The translations under genes were made by a program, and so were the position numbers. A stretch of 64,000 nt of DNA from Caloramator quimbayensis. Its GTDB lineage: Bacteria; Bacillota; Clostridia; Clostridiales; Caloramatoraceae. The stretch lies in contig NZ_FUYH01000008.1 in NCBI RefSeq assembly GCF_900167605.1, positions 62,001 through 126,000 on the forward strand, written 5' to 3'. Position 1 is the stretch's first letter, and the number at the start of each line of letters is the position of its first letter. Of the stretch, positions 16,776-27,467 are shown piece by piece. The notes beneath the pieces were generated by a model, which worked only from the letters and a program-made list of their open reading frames with translations, was not told the origin of the DNA and searched no databases.

Positions 16776-17912
16776 TTATATAAGAAAAACAGCTCCAATT
16801 ACCGTTAAAATAATTAATGCTAATAAATTGTTTAATGTAAATTTTACAATATAATCTTTGCTTTTTTGCGGATATTCTCTTAAATAAAGTTTATAAGATA
16901 TGATGCTGGCTAATGATGCTATTAGAGTTCCTAATCCTCCTACATTCACACCAAGAAGAAGATGCCTATAGAAATCTGTAAATTTAGAGAGAAAAATACA
17001 AGCAGGAACATTGCTTATAAACTGGCTTAAAACTATTGATGTAAAGTAGACAGATGTGCTGCTGTTTAAATGATTTTTCATATAACTATTTATTAATGGC
17101 ATATTAGAAACATTACCAATAAATATAAAAAAGCATACAAATGTTATAAGCAAAGGATAGTCTATTAAAAAAAGGAGTTTAGAATTCAAAATCAAAGCTG
17201 CAATAATTATTAAAAAAAATGTTATCTTGTAGTCTAAAATTCCAAAAACCGATAAAACTACAATTATAAATAAAGATATCCATAGTAATGCAAGACTATT
17301 GCTTTTAATTTTTGTACCTTTAAGTGAAATGTCTATTTTTTCATCACGATTTCTCTTGCTTAAAACATAAAGCAATAAAAGCCCTGAGATTGCAATAAGC
17401 AGTATTGTTGAGAAAAATTCCTTTGCTGTTAAATTATAGTATGAAAATATATAGAGATTTTGAGGATTTCCCATTGGAGTTAAGCTGCTTCCAATGTTTG
17501 CAGCAATGGTTTGAAGTATTATTGTATACATTAAGTCTATACTTGATTTTTTACTTATTATAAGTGATAAAGGAACTAAAGTAATAAGTGAAATATCGTT
17601 TGTAACAAACATAGACATAAAAAAACTCAGAATTATTAAAACTAAAGAAACCCTTCGAATGTTTGTGCATTTGTTTAAAATATAAACTGCAATATAGTCT
17701 AGCAAATTTAAATCTTCAAAGGCTTTTACAACTACCATTAGGCAAAAAAGAGAGGATAAAACTTTAAAATCAATATAGCTTGTCTTTGGAAGGGATAAAA
17801 AACAGCTCGATAATGCAAGAATTAAAGATATAGTAAAAACTATATCCTTTTTTAAAAAATCTATTAAAAAATTAATTTTATTTGAGCTTATCTCATATTC
17901 TGCTTGGGACAT
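16776..17912 (-). CDS. SLC13/ArsB-type permease (ion transporter superfamily)
   Basis: A protein of about 378 residues with roughly ten hydrophobic helices. The segments MFVTNDISLITLVPLSLII and AANIGSSLTPMGNPQNLYIFSYY match the paired NDxxxxxxxP and Gly-Asn-Pro-Gln-Asn signatures of the CitMHS/ArsB/NhaD/SLC13 superfamily. Substrate may be an anion, a dicarboxylate or Na+/H+ exchange; the sequence does not decide. ATG at 17912 follows AAGGAGG; the open frame extends to 17954 through a 27-bp repeat, which is probably untranslated leader. The gene is alone and convergent with the fru operon. Confidence 0.7.
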   Translation of the reverse strand: MSQAEYEISSNKINFLIDFLKKDIVFTISLILALSSCFLSLPKTSYIDFKVLSSLFCLMVVVKAFEDLNLLDYIAVYILNKCTNIRRVSLVLIILSFFMSMFVTNDISLITLVPLSLIISKKSSIDLMYTIILQTIAANIGSSLTPMGNPQNLYIFSYYNLTAKEFFSTILLIAISGLLLLYVLSKRNRDEKIDISLKGTKIKSNSLALLWISLFIIVVLSVFGILDYKITFFLIIIAALILNSKLLFLIDYPLLITFVCFFIFIGNVSNMPLINSYMKNHLNSSTSVYFTSIVLSQFISNVPACIFLSKFTDFYRHLLLGVNVGGLGTLIASLASIISYKLYLREYPQKSKDYIVKFTLNNLLALIILTVIGAVFLI

Positions 17913-17928
17913 GGTTTTCCTCCTTGAT

Positions 17929-17955
17929 AGTGCCACATAGTTGACAAGTGACAAA
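17929..17955 (-). repeat. 27-bp inverted repeat, copy B
   Basis: The reverse strand begins TTTGTCACTTGTCAA and ends GTGGCACT, matching copy A at 12917-12943 in 24 of 27 positions. It lies immediately before the ribosome site of the permease gene. Both copies point toward the gene that follows them. Confidence 0.7.
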
Positions 17956-18219
17956 ATTCATTCCATTATTTTTTTGTACATTATTATTGCTAAGAAAAAA
18001 ATGCCTCATCAATTATAACATAAAACAGCAATAATATATAGAGGGAAGGAACATATATAAAAGAAATTTTAAAGATTCTTTGGAATTTTAGTCGACCTAT
18101 AATAAATAATTTATAATCATAGGGTAATGAGGTAGAAAATATAATTTATTAGATTAATATTTATACTTAATAAAGATAGTTTAATGGATAGATTAAAATA
18201 ATTTTTAAGGGGTGAAAAA

Positions 18220-18666
18220 ATGACAGATAAGATATCAAAGGAAAGAAAAATCACCTATTATATTGGGTTAGGTTTTATAATAATTGGTGTAATACTTTTT
18301 ATGTCCTCATTTTTTATTGGCTTTGAACCTAGCTTTTCCTTTGGCCCACCAACCTTTTTCAAAAATGCAGTGATTGGGATGATTTTTATTATGATAGGAG
18401 CTGTTCTCACCAGCATTGGAGCAAGGGGAGCAGCAGGATCAGGAATTCTGCTTGATCCTGAGAAGGCAAGAGAAGACTTAAAACCCTTTAATAAAGCAAA
18501 GGGAGGTATGATTAACGACACCCTTGAGAATATAGATGTTATAAAGGATATTGAAAAAGTTGCAATAAAGAATAATAAGGAAGTAATTAAAATTAAGTGT
18601 AAATATTGTGGAACTTTAAATGATGAAAATGCTAAATTTTGCAAAGAGTGTGGGAAAAGTATTTAA
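18220..18666 (+). CDS. Membrane protein with C-terminal zinc ribbon
   Basis: A protein of 148 residues. Two membrane helices (about residues 12-33 and 48-68) precede a charged segment and a zinc ribbon CKYCGTLNDENAKFCKECG at the end (two CxxC pairs). Zinc-ribbon membrane proteins like this are common in firmicutes and mostly uncharacterised. AAGGGGTG lies upstream of the ATG. It stands alone, so context gives no role. Confidence 0.75.
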   Translation: MTDKISKERKITYYIGLGFIIIGVILFMSSFFIGFEPSFSFGPPTFFKNAVIGMIFIMIGAVLTSIGARGAAGSGILLDPEKAREDLKPFNKAKGGMINDTLENIDVIKDIEKVAIKNNKEVIKIKCKYCGTLNDENAKFCKECGKSI

Positions 18667-18783
18667 AAGTGGAGGGTAAAGAATAGAACAAAACAGCTTA
18701 AAGGAGCAATTCCTATACTTAAAATAAAATACACCATGGCTTTTGAAGGTGTTGCAATCATAAATTAAAAATGTATTTAGATG

Positions 18784-18836
18784 AAACCTATATATAGGCA
18801 CTCATTAAAGAGAGTTCATATATAGGTTCTTTTATT
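18784..18836 (+). terminator. Terminator-like hairpin in the 18667-18991 spacer
   Basis: CCTATATAT near 18788 pairs with ATATATAGG near 18817-18826, followed by TTCTTTTATTTT. The rest of this 325-base spacer is AT-rich and holds no gene I can support. Confidence 0.55.
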
Positions 18837-18991
18837 TTAAGAATTAATTAAAGTTAATATTTATAATGATAAATTCATTCTTAAGGTTAATAATAAGTTT
18901 TCAAATATTAATTAATATTTTATAATAAATGCATATAACGTAAGTTTAACAGTTTAATATATAAAACCTTAACTTAAACAGGAGGAAAAAT

Positions 18992-19645
18992 ATGAGATTA
19001 AGACATAAACCTTGGGCAAGACCTGAACTTGAAAGCTGCAGATTTGTAGTAACTAATCCAAAGAATTTTAAAGGCAGATGGAAGGATGTTTTTAAAAACA
19101 ACAATGATATATATTTAGAATTGGGATGCGGAAGAGGAAGGTTTATATCTGAACATGCTTTTAAGGAGTTGAACAAAAATTTTATAGGTATTGAGATAAA
19201 GGATGAGGTGATAGTTTACGCTAAAAGAAAGGTGGAAGAAAAATTTAAGAAGGAAAATATGGAAGTTAATAATGTGAGACTCGTGGTAGCAGATATTGCA
19301 TATATAAATGATATGTTTGATAAAGATGAAATCTCAAGAATATATTTAAATTTTAGTACTCCTTGGCCTAAAAAAAGGCATAATAAAAGAAGATTGACAC
19401 ATACAAGATTCTTAGAAAAATATAAATCGTTTTTAAAAAGAGGTTCAGAGATTTGGTTTAAAACTGATGATGAAGATTTTTTTAATGACTCAATTGAGTA
19501 TTTTGAAGAAGCAGGATTTAAAATAGAGTATATAACCTATGATTTGCACAATAGTGACTTTAAAGAGAATATTATGACCGAGTATGAAACTAAATTTTCA
19601 TCAATGGGTTTTAAAATAATGTTTGCTATAGCAAGATATAATTAA
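18992..19645 (+). CDS. trmB: tRNA (guanine-N7-)-methyltransferase
   Basis: TrmB methylates guanine 46 of the tRNA variable loop using S-adenosylmethionine. The 217-residue product contains [12 protein letters not shown] (AdoMet site), [32 protein letters not shown], which matches the TrmB PWPKxRHxKRR signature, and [24 protein letters not shown] precedes ATG at 18992. Single gene with its own terminator. Confidence 0.95.
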   Translation: MRLRHKPWARPELESCRFVVTNPKNFKGRWKDVFKNNNDIYLELGCGRGRFISEHAFKELNKNFIGIEIKDEVIVYAKRKVEEKFKKENMEVNNVRLVVADIAYINDMFDKDEISRIYLNFSTPWPKKRHNKRRLTHTRFLEKYKSFLKRGSEIWFKTDDEDFFNDSIEYFEEAGFKIEYITYDLHNSDFKENIMTEYETKFSSMGFKIMFAIARYN

Positions 19646-19650
19646 TTTTT

Positions 19651-19696
19651 AAGTTGTTTTCAAGTAATTATATATTATTTGAAAACAACTTTTTTG
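19651..19696 (+). terminator. Terminator after trmB
   Basis: AAGTTGTTTTCAA (19651-19663) pairs with TTGAAAACAACTT (19679-19691) and is followed by TTTT. Perfect 13-bp stem. Confidence 0.85.
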
Positions 19697-19870
19697 TTTA
19701 AATTGTTAATCCTTAAAATTATAAAAGTGTAACTTATATTTTAAGTTTATAGCAACTTAGTAGATTGTTTGCATAACAATAAAATAATGATATAAATAAT
19801 TTTTTAATGAAATAATAGTGTATATTTACTTTGAAAATCATATTTTGCAAATTGAATAATAATTTTTAGA

Positions 19871-19899
19871 TTGACTAAAAACATAAAAAGCAGTATACT
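19871..19899 (+). promoter_or_regulatory. Promoter of the metal ATPase gene
   Basis: TTGACT (19871-19876), 17 bases, TATACT (19894-19899). The start falls inside the palindromic operator that follows. Confidence 0.75.
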
Positions 19900-19903
19900 T
19901 TAA

Positions 19904-19925
19904 TATATGAACAGATATTCATATA
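19904..19925 (+). promoter_or_regulatory. ArsR/CadC-type metal operator
   Basis: TATATGAACAGATATTCATATA is a palindrome built on TATATGAA...TTCATATA, very close to the ATATGAACAAATATTCA-type sites bound by CadC/ArsR-SmtB sensors. It lies at the transcript start, so a bound repressor would block the ATPase gene until metal is present. No arsR-type gene is adjacent. Confidence 0.75.
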
Positions 19926-19962
19926 TTAAAGTGTTTCTTATAAATATTTAAGGGGTGATAAA

Positions 19963-22092
19963 ATGAGTACTAAAAAAGAATTAATACTTGAGGGGCTCTG
20001 TTGTGCAAACTGTGCTTCAAAGATAGAAGATAAAGTTAAAAAAATATCTGGAATTGAAGAGGTTTCCTTAGATTTTATCAGCAGAAAGCTCAATTTTAAA
20101 ATAAAGGAAAAGAGCAGCTCAGATAGAGTTATAGGAGAAATAAAAAATATAGTAAATGAGATTGAACCAGATGTCAGGGTTTTAGATAAAGCAGCTGAAA
20201 ACCCAAAAAGCAAAATAAGTATGTTTAAAGATAATAAAAATGAATTAATTAAAATATTTCTTTCAATTATAATATATGCATCTGCCTTTGCTTTAAAGGG
20301 GAATAAAAATTTACAATTTGTTGTATACTTAATCGTTTATATATTAATTGGAAGTAAAGTACTTCTTAAAGCTGTGAAAAATATATTTAGAGGACAGGTT
20401 TTTGATGAAAATTTCCTAATGGCTATAGCGACGATTGGAGCTTTTTCTATAGGACAGTATCCAGAGGGTGTGGCAGTTATGCTTCTATATGAAATAGGAG
20501 AATTTTTTCAGGAACTTGCAGTAGAGCGTTCAAGAAAGTCTATTGCATCCCTTATGGATATTAGACCAGATTATGCTAATGTCAATAGAAATAATAAACT
20601 TGAAAGGGTTTCGCCTAATGATGTTAAAATCGGAGAGATAATAATTGTAAAGCCTGGAGAAAAAATACCCCTCGATGGAAGAGTAGTATATGGAAAATCC
20701 TTTGTTGATACATCATCTCTTACAGGAGAGTCGCTTTTGAGGAATGTTGATGAGGGGGATAGAGTATTATCAGGTTTTGTAAATAAAAATGGGATGCTTA
20801 TGATAGAAGTTGAAAGTGAATATAGTAATTCGACGGTTTCAAAGATTTTAGAAATGGCAGAAAATGCAGCCTCTAAAAAAGCTAAAACAGAAATGTTTAT
20901 AACAAAATTTGCAAGATATTACACTCCAATTGTAGTTATAACAGCTGTTTTTTTGGCAGTATTACCTCCACTATTAACATCAATGGATTTTAAGGTGTGG
21001 TTTTATAGAGCGCTTATTTTCCTTGTAATATCATGTCCCTGTGCTCTTGTAATATCTATTCCATTAAGCTTTTTCGCAGGAATAGGTGCAGCCTCTAAAA
21101 ATGGAGTACTTATAAAAGGAAGCAACTATCTTGAAGCTTTAAATTTTGTAGATACTATTATTTTTGATAAGACTGGAACATTAACTGAGGGTACCTTTAA
21201 GGTTACTAAAATAAATACATTTAATCAAGCAAGTAAAGACGAGGTTTTAAAATATGCAGCCTATGCTGAAAGTTATTCAAATCATCCAATAGCTAAGTCT
21301 ATTTTACAATATTACGCTGATGACATTGATAAAACTCAAATTAAAGAATTTGAGGAAATACAGGGCTATGGAATTAAATCTAAGATATTTGATAGAGAAG
21401 TGCTTGTTGGGAATATAAAGCTTCTAAAAAATGTTTTTGGTGATAATAATGATTATAATAATATAAAGGAAGAAAAAAGCGGTACAATTATTTATGTTGC
21501 AGTTGATGGAAGATATATAGGAAATATAATCATTCGTGATGAAGAAAAAAAGGATTCTAAAAATACAATTATTTCTCTAAAAAATAGGGGAATAAAAACA
21601 GTTATGTTAACTGGAGATGGCAGGAATGCTGCAGAAAGTGTAAAGAAAAATCTTGATATAGATGAGTGCTATTTTGAGCTTCTTCCAAATGAAAAGATAG
21701 AAAAGCTCGAATTAATTAAAGAAAGAATCGATAAGGATAAAAAGGTTGTATTTGTTGGGGATGGAGTTAATGATGCTCCGGTTCTTGCAAGGGCGGATAT
21801 AGGAATTGCAATGGGAGCATTAGGCTCTGATGCGGCAATTGAAGCTTCAGATATTGTTATAATGGACGATAATCCAATAAAGATTTTGACGGCTTTAAAG
21901 ATAGCAGAGAAAACAAAGAGCATAGTATGGCAGAATATAATATTTGCTCTTGGTGTAAAAGTTGTATTATTAGTTCTTGGAGCTTTTGGTATGGCAAATA
22001 TGTGGGAGGCTGTTTTTGGAGACGTAGGTGTTGCACTTATTGCTATTTTTAATTCTCTAAGAGCGATGAAAACTAAAGGAACAGTACAATAA
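19963..22092 (+). CDS. cadA: Cd/Zn/Pb-transporting P1B-type ATPase
   Basis: The 709-residue product exports divalent soft metals. One N-terminal HMA domain has GLCCANCASKIE. The membrane metal site is SCPCALV (CPC at 358-360). DKTGT carries the phosphorylated Asp402, and the hinge region is VGDGVNDAPVLARADIGIAMG. The double Cys before ANC in the HMA motif is typical of CadA/ZntA rather than copper pumps. ATG at 19963 follows AAGGGGTG. The ArsR/CadC operator upstream supports cadmium, zinc or lead control. Which metal is not determined. Confidence 0.9.
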   Translation: MSTKKELILEGLCCANCASKIEDKVKKISGIEEVSLDFISRKLNFKIKEKSSSDRVIGEIKNIVNEIEPDVRVLDKAAENPKSKISMFKDNKNELIKIFLSIIIYASAFALKGNKNLQFVVYLIVYILIGSKVLLKAVKNIFRGQVFDENFLMAIATIGAFSIGQYPEGVAVMLLYEIGEFFQELAVERSRKSIASLMDIRPDYANVNRNNKLERVSPNDVKIGEIIIVKPGEKIPLDGRVVYGKSFVDTSSLTGESLLRNVDEGDRVLSGFVNKNGMLMIEVESEYSNSTVSKILEMAENAASKKAKTEMFITKFARYYTPIVVITAVFLAVLPPLLTSMDFKVWFYRALIFLVISCPCALVISIPLSFFAGIGAASKNGVLIKGSNYLEALNFVDTIIFDKTGTLTEGTFKVTKINTFNQASKDEVLKYAAYAESYSNHPIAKSILQYYADDIDKTQIKEFEEIQGYGIKSKIFDREVLVGNIKLLKNVFGDNNDYNNIKEEKSGTIIYVAVDGRYIGNIIIRDEEKKDSKNTIISLKNRGIKTVMLTGDGRNAAESVKKNLDIDECYFELLPNEKIEKLELIKERIDKDKKVVFVGDGVNDAPVLARADIGIAMGALGSDAAIEASDIVIMDDNPIKILTALKIAEKTKSIVWQNIIFALGVKVVLLVLGAFGMANMWEAVFGDVGVALIAIFNSLRAMKTKGTVQ

Positions 22093-22158
22093 TATTATAT
22101 TGGAGAATACAACTTAAATGTATTCCTATAATTTAATAAAAGCACTTAAATTTATATA

Positions 22159-22279
22159 TTGCATTAATGCATAAAAAGGAATAATATATTATTAATGCAA
22201 AAAAATACTTGCAAATTAGATGCTTAGGAATTTTACTAAATATAAAATTTTGTTTCCTTTTATAAGGGAACATTTTTTT
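22159..22279 (+). promoter_or_regulatory. Two hairpins between cadA and the activase gene
   Basis: TTGCATTAAT and ATTAATGCAA form a first hairpin (about 22159-22201). TGTTTCCTT (22251-22259) and AAGGGAACA (22264-22272) followed by seven T form a second, terminator-like one. The latter lies about 120 bases before the activase start, so it is either the end of the cadA transcript or an attenuator. Confidence 0.6.
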
Positions 22280-22399
22280 ATCGAAGATTTAATTATTTAA
22301 CTTAAACTCAAAGTATCATATATATAATATATATAGAAAATATAACACTAAAAATTAAAATCATAATAAGGAGGCGAAATAGCCAAGGGCTATTATATC

Positions 22400-25300
22400 A
22401 TGGGAAACGTAATTCATTTAGGTCTTGATGTAGGGTCGACAACAGTTAAACTTGTAATACTTGACGATGGGGGTAATATTTTATACAGCAAATATCAAAG
22501 ACATTTTTCAGATATAAAGAATATAATATCCGGGCTTATAAATGAAGCCTATAAAAGTTTTAAAGGTTATAATATAACGGTTAATGTAACGGGTTCTGCA
22601 GGCCTTTCTGTTTCAAAGTGGCTCAGCATTCCCTTTGTTCAGGAGGTAATTGCAGGAACAAAAAGTGTTGAAAGGTACATACCAAAAACAGATGTTGCAA
22701 TAGAGCTTGGAGGAGAGGATGCCAAAATAACATATTTTGGAGGAAACATTGAACAGAGGATGAATGGCACCTGCGCTGGAGGGACCGGTGCATTTATAGA
22801 TCAGATGGCAGCTCTTCTTCAAACCGATGCCAGCGGCCTTAATGAACTTGCTAAAGGATATAAGGTAATTTATCCTATTGCTGCAAGGTGCGGTGTATTT
22901 GCAAAAACAGATATACAGCCCCTTTTAAATGAAGGTGCAGCAAAGGAGGATATTGCAGCTTCAATTTTTCAATCGGTTGTAAATCAGACAATAAGCGGGC
23001 TTGCCTGTGGTAGACCTATAAGAGGGAACGTGGCTTTTCTTGGAGGACCGCTGCATTTTCTATCGGAACTTAGGAAAAGATTTATAGAAACACTAAATTT
23101 AAAAGAAAATGAAGTTATATTTGTAGAAAACTCCCAGCTATTTGTAGCGATAGGTGCAGCTCTGTCGTCCTTTGATAGCAGTGCAATATCTTTTAGGGAA
23201 TTAAAGGACAGGCTCCATGTGCTCCAAACAGTATCAGAGAATGAGGTGCAAAGGTTAAGACCTCTTTTTAAGGATGAAGCAGAACTTGAAGAATTTAGAA
23301 ACAGGCATGAAAAGAATAAAGCTAATAGAGCAGACCTTAAAAGTGCAAAGGGAAATTGCTATCTTGGAATAGATGCAGGCTCTACTACCACAAAAGCTGT
23401 ACTTATAAATGATAAAGGAGAGCTTTTATACTCCCACTATGGAAGCAACGAGGGAAACCCATTAGGTTCAACAGTAAAAATATTAAAAGAGCTTTATACA
23501 ATCATACCAAGGGAAGTTAAAATTGCAAATTCAGCTGTCACAGGATATGGTGAAGGGCTTATAAAAGCAGCATTATCAGTTGATATAGGTGAAATAGAAA
23601 CGGTTGCTCATTATAAAGCAGCGCAGTTTTTCCTTCCGGGAGTTGATTTTATACTCGATATAGGCGGTCAGGATATGAAGTGCCTTAAGGTTAAAAATGG
23701 AGTAATAGACAGCATAATGCTAAATGAAGCCTGCTCCTCTGGGTGCGGTTCTTTTATTGAAACTTTTGCGCATTCTCTAAATATGACAGCGAAGGAGTTT
23801 TCAAGTGCAGCGCTTTCAGCAGAAAACCCAGTTGATCTTGGCTCAAGATGTACCGTATTTATGAATTCGAGGGTAAAACAGGCTCAAAAGGAAGGAGCAA
23901 CTGTTGGGGATATATCAGCAGGACTTTCCTATTCAGTTATCAAAAATGCTCTTTTGAAAGTTATTAAAATAAGAGATCCTAAGATGATGGGAAATAAGAT
24001 AATAGTTCAAGGAGGAACATTTTATAACGATGCTGTTTTAAGGGCCTTTGAACTAATATCTGAAAGGCAGGCAATAAGGCCGGATATTGCAGGTCTTATG
24101 GGAGCCTTTGGTGCAGCACTTATTGCCCGGGAAAGATTTGAGGAAGGATACAATAGCACCCTTATTAGTAAAGAAGACTTAGATAATTTTAAATCAGAGA
24201 TAACAATGAGAAGGTGCGGACTTTGCACAAACAACTGCCTTCTGACTATAAATAAATTCAGCGATGGAAGGGAATTCGTTTCAGGTAACAGATGTGAAAG
24301 GGGAGAGAAGGGTGAAACTGTTAAAAGCAGCCCTCTTCCAAATCTATTCAGGTATAAATACTATAGAACATTTAAATACAAACCCTTAAGTGAAAGTGAA
24401 GCTAAAAGAGGAGTTATAGGAATACCGAGGGTTTTAAATATTTATGAGAATTATCCCTTTTGGTTTACTTTTTTAACTAAACTTGGATTCAGGGTTGAAC
24501 TTTCACCAGCTTCCACAAGAAAAATCTATGAACTTGGCATAGAAACTATACCATCTGAATCCACATGTTATCCTGCAAAAATCAGCCATGGGCATATTAT
24601 GAGTTTAATAAATAAGGGAATCAAGAATATATTTTATCCCTGTATACCCTATGAGAATAAAGAAATCCATATTGCCGATAACCATTACAACTGCCCAATA
24701 GTATCAACTTATCCGGAAGTTATAAGAAATAACATGGATGTTTTAAGGGAAAAGGGTATTAACTTTATAAGTCCATTTGTATCCCTTGATGATTATGATA
24801 AGCTAAAGCTGCGATTATTTGAGGAATTAAAAGATTTTAAAGTTTCAAAGGATGATATAAATATTGCAGTTGATGAAGCTTTAAAAGAGATGGAATGTGT
24901 AAAGGAAGATGTAAGGAAAAAGGGAGAAGAAGCATTAAAATATATAAGGGAAAACAACATAAAGGGTATAGTTCTTGCAGGACGTCCCTATCATATTGAC
25001 CCTGAAATAAATCATGGTATTCACGATATGATAAACAGCCTTGGAATGGCAGTTTTAAGTGAAGATTCTATTAGTCATCTTGGAGAGGTAGAAAGACCTT
25101 TAAGGGTTGTAGATCAATGGATGTATCATTCAAGGCTTTATGCAGCAGCGAGCTTTGTGGCAAATCAGGACAACCTTGAACTTGTTCAGCTTAATTCCTT
25201 TGGATGCGGACTTGATGCTATAACTACTGACCAAGTACAGGAAATTCTTGAAGGGCATAATAAAATATATACTCTGCTAAAAATAGACGAGGTGAACAAC

Positions 25301-26725
25301 CTCGCTGCAGCAAGAATCAGGATGCGCTCTTTAAAGGCTGCGATGGAAGAGAGGGATAGGCAGAATATAAAGCCTGAAAGGATAGGAGAGCCATTTAAAA
25401 GAGTTATATTTACAAAGGAAATGAAGAAAAATCATACAATTATTGCGCCTCAGATGTCGCCTATACATTTTGATTTTCTTGTACATGCCTTTAGAGCAAG
25501 CGGCTACAATCTTGAAATTCTTCCATCAGTTGATAAGAGCGCTGTTGAAGAAGGGTTAAAATATGTTAATAACGATGCATGCTATCCTTCTATTATAGTT
25601 GTTGGGCAAATTATTGAGGCTTTAAAATCTGGAAAATATGATTTAAACAATACTTCGGTTATGATAAGCCAAACAGGAGGAGGATGCAGAGCTACAAACT
25701 ATATAGGATTTTTAAGAAAAGCCCTAAAGGATGCAGGTTTTTCTCATATTCCTGTAGTATCATTAAACCCTGGAGGACTTGAAACAAATCCTGGATTTAA
25801 AATTACACCGTCTTTAATAAATAAGAGCATGATTGCATTAGTTTACGGAGATTTATTCCTTAATGTTTTATTAAGAGTCAGGCCCTATGAAAAAATAAAA
25901 GGTTCTGCAAACCTTTTGTTTGAAAAGTGGTCACAAAGATGTATTGAAAATGTAATATCAGGGAATCACATAACCTTTGCAAAGAATGTTAAATCCATTG
26001 TAAAGGATTTTGATAATCTTGAAATCGAAGACATTAAAAAGCCAAGAGTAGGAATCGTTGGAGAAATACTGGTTAAATACCATCCAACTGCAAATAATGA
26101 AGTTGTAAAAATAGTTGAAAATGAAGGAGCGGAGGCGGTAGTTCCAGGGCTTATTGATTTTCTTCTGTATTCTGCCTATGATTTCAATTTTAAATACAAA
26201 TATCTTTCAGGAAGCAGAAAAGAGATGATTTTATTTAACGCATTAATTTCAGGGGCTGAATATTATAGAAAAGTTATGAAAGAGGCTCTAAAAAATAGCA
26301 AAAGGTTTGAACCTCCAAGAAAAATTAAGGAGCTTGCAGATAAGGCTTCACAGATACTATCGATTGGAAATATGTGCGGTGAAGGATGGCTTTTAACTGC
26401 TGAGATGATTGAGCTTATTGAAAGCGGTGCTCCTAACATAATTTGTATGCAGCCCTTTGCGTGCCTGCCAAACCATGTAACAGGAAAGGGAATGATAAAG
26501 GAGATGAGAAGAAGGTATCCTATGGCTAATATTGTTGCAGTTGATTATGATCCTGGTGCAAGTGAGGTTAATCAGCTAAACAGAATTAAACTTATGCTCT
26601 CCGTTGCATTTAAGAATTTAAACAAGAGTGAAGACAAAAATGTAAAAATAAGCAGTGCAGAAAGTTATGAAGGATTTAAAAACATGCCTTTGGAGGGGCA
26701 TAATGATAGAAAAATAATTATGTAA
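22400..26725 (+). CDS. Giant 2-hydroxyacyl-CoA dehydratase activase-like protein (BadF/BcrA repeats, DUF2229)
   Basis: A 1441-residue protein. Two BadF/BadG/BcrA/BcrD ATPase modules (about residues 4-260 and 325-590) each start with a phosphate-binding [12 protein letters not shown] or [12 protein letters not shown]. Their conserved Cys lie in [16 protein letters not shown] with [12 protein letters not shown], and in [12 protein letters not shown] with [14 protein letters not shown], the [4Fe-4S]-ligating pattern of dehydratase activases. A CGLCTNNC motif near residue 610 precedes a DUF2229 region (about 670-900) and a dehydratase-like C-terminal half ([56 protein letters not shown]). Long fused forms of this kind are widespread in Clostridia, but their substrate is unknown. 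The gene stands alone. Confidence 0.85.
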   Translation: MGNVIHLGLDVGSTTVKLVILDDGGNILYSKYQRHFSDIKNIISGLINEAYKSFKGYNITVNVTGSAGLSVSKWLSIPFVQEVIAGTKSVERYIPKTDVAIELGGEDAKITYFGGNIEQRMNGTCAGGTGAFIDQMAALLQTDASGLNELAKGYKVIYPIAARCGVFAKTDIQPLLNEGAAKEDIAASIFQSVVNQTISGLACGRPIRGNVAFLGGPLHFLSELRKRFIETLNLKENEVIFVENSQLFVAIGAALSSFDSSAISFRELKDRLHVLQTVSENEVQRLRPLFKDEAELEEFRNRHEKNKANRADLKSAKGNCYLGIDAGSTTTKAVLINDKGELLYSHYGSNEGNPLGSTVKILKELYTIIPREVKIANSAVTGYGEGLIKAALSVDIGEIETVAHYKAAQFFLPGVDFILDIGGQDMKCLKVKNGVIDSIMLNEACSSGCGSFIETFAHSLNMTAKEFSSAALSAENPVDLGSRCTVFMNSRVKQAQKEGATVGDISAGLSYSVIKNALLKVIKIRDPKMMGNKIIVQGGTFYNDAVLRAFELISERQAIRPDIAGLMGAFGAALIARERFEEGYNSTLISKEDLDNFKSEITMRRCGLCTNNCLLTINKFSDGREFVSGNRCERGEKGETVKSSPLPNLFRYKYYRTFKYKPLSESEAKRGVIGIPRVLNIYENYPFWFTFLTKLGFRVELSPASTRKIYELGIETIPSESTCYPAKISHGHIMSLINKGIKNIFYPCIPYENKEIHIADNHYNCPIVSTYPEVIRNNMDVLREKGINFISPFVSLDDYDKLKLRLFEELKDFKVSKDDINIAVDEALKEMECVKEDVRKKGEEALKYIRENNIKGIVLAGRPYHIDPEINHGIHDMINSLGMAVLSEDSISHLGEVERPLRVVDQWMYHSRLYAAASFVANQDNLELVQLNSFGCGLDAITTDQVQEILEGHNKIYTLLKIDEVNNLAAARIRMRSLKAAMEERDRQNIKPERIGEPFKRVIFTKEMKKNHTIIAPQMSPIHFDFLVHAFRASGYNLEILPSVDKSAVEEGLKYVNNDACYPSIIVVGQIIEALKSGKYDLNNTSVMISQTGGGCRATNYIGFLRKALKDAGFSHIPVVSLNPGGLETNPGFKITPSLINKSMIALVYGDLFLNVLLRVRPYEKIKGSANLLFEKWSQRCIENVISGNHITFAKNVKSIVKDFDNLEIEDIKKPRVGIVGEILVKYHPTANNEVVKIVENEGAEAVVPGLIDFLLYSAYDFNFKYKYLSGSRKEMILFNALISGAEYYRKVMKEALKNSKRFEPPRKIKELADKASQILSIGNMCGEGWLLTAEMIELIESGAPNIICMQPFACLPNHVTGKGMIKEMRRRYPMANIVAVDYDPGASEVNQLNRIKLMLSVAFKNLNKSEDKNVKISSAESYEGFKNMPLEGHNDRKIIM

Positions 26726-26730
26726 GATTT

Positions 26731-26775
26731 AAAGGTATTCATGAAATATTGAAAAAATCATGAATACCTTTTTTT
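26731..26775 (+). terminator. Terminator after the activase gene
   Basis: AAAGGTATTCATGA (26731-26744) pairs perfectly with TCATGAATACCTTT (26758-26771) and ends in a T-run. Confidence 0.9.
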
Positions 26776-27020
26776 AAAACTTTTTACACTAATATTTTCC
26801 CAATTTAGACATAATTCAAACACATATAAATACTATAATTTATATTAATGGGAATATATAACAAATATCATAAAAATTAAATCATATTATGTCAAAAATT
26901 TGAATAAAAATATTGTTGCTTGTTGTCATGAAACAACAAAAATATTTTTAAAGTAGTGATAGAATAAATTAAAAATAAGAAATAGGTTATTTTTAGTTTT
27001 AATAGTTGGGGGGAGTTTAA

Positions 27021-27395
27021 GTGTATAATAAAAATGAAATAGCTTCATATAAGACAAGACTTGATGATGATAAGGAATGTATATATAAATATTATGTTAT
27101 TGAAACGAATAAAGAAATGGATGTTGATGGGAAAAAACTTTCAGTTTCCTGCTATGGAATTGATGTTATCAGCGAATTGTATGAAAAGGGGAAATTGTGT
27201 TCTTCCTTTGAGGATTCTATAAACTATTTGACTCCTTTTTTGGGCAAGGTGTTGAAATTAATCGATTACCTTAAGGATAATGGGGTTTCTCCATTGCATC
27301 TTATAGATATTGCTGGAGAATATGCTGATGAATGGGTTGGGGATTTTGATATAGAGGTATATCTTGAAAGAGGAGAAATTAGTGCTGCTGTATAA
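27021..27395 (+). CDS. DUF6514 family protein
   Basis: A 124-residue protein of a small clostridial family. The sequence runs YGIDVISELYEKGKLCSSFEDSINYLTPFLGKVLKLIDYLKDNGVSPLHLIDI with conserved Leu and Asp positions. Start is GTG at 27021 preceded by GGGGGGAG. No catalytic motif or membrane segment is visible. It has its own weak terminator and an AT-rich 295-base upstream spacer. Function unknown. Confidence 0.7.
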   Translation: MYNKNEIASYKTRLDDDKECIYKYYVIETNKEMDVDGKKLSVSCYGIDVISELYEKGKLCSSFEDSINYLTPFLGKVLKLIDYLKDNGVSPLHLIDIAGEYADEWVGDFDIEVYLERGEISAAV

Positions 27396-27422
27396 GGGGT
27401 ATTTTACCTCTTATTTTTTTTG
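27390..27422 (+). terminator. Terminator after the DUF6514 gene
   Basis: AAGGGGTA and TACCTCTT pair (one wobble) around TTT, followed by ATTTTTTTT. It overlaps the 3' end of the gene. Confidence 0.65.
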
Positions 27423-27467
27423 AACTTTTATACAGATTGAAGTATAATTAAAAGGAGGAGATGAAAT

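Noticed and set aside
16776-17954. Longer permease start at 17954
   Set aside because: The extra residues are encoded by the 27-bp repeat and ribosome site; ATG at 17912 has AAGGAGG at a good distance.
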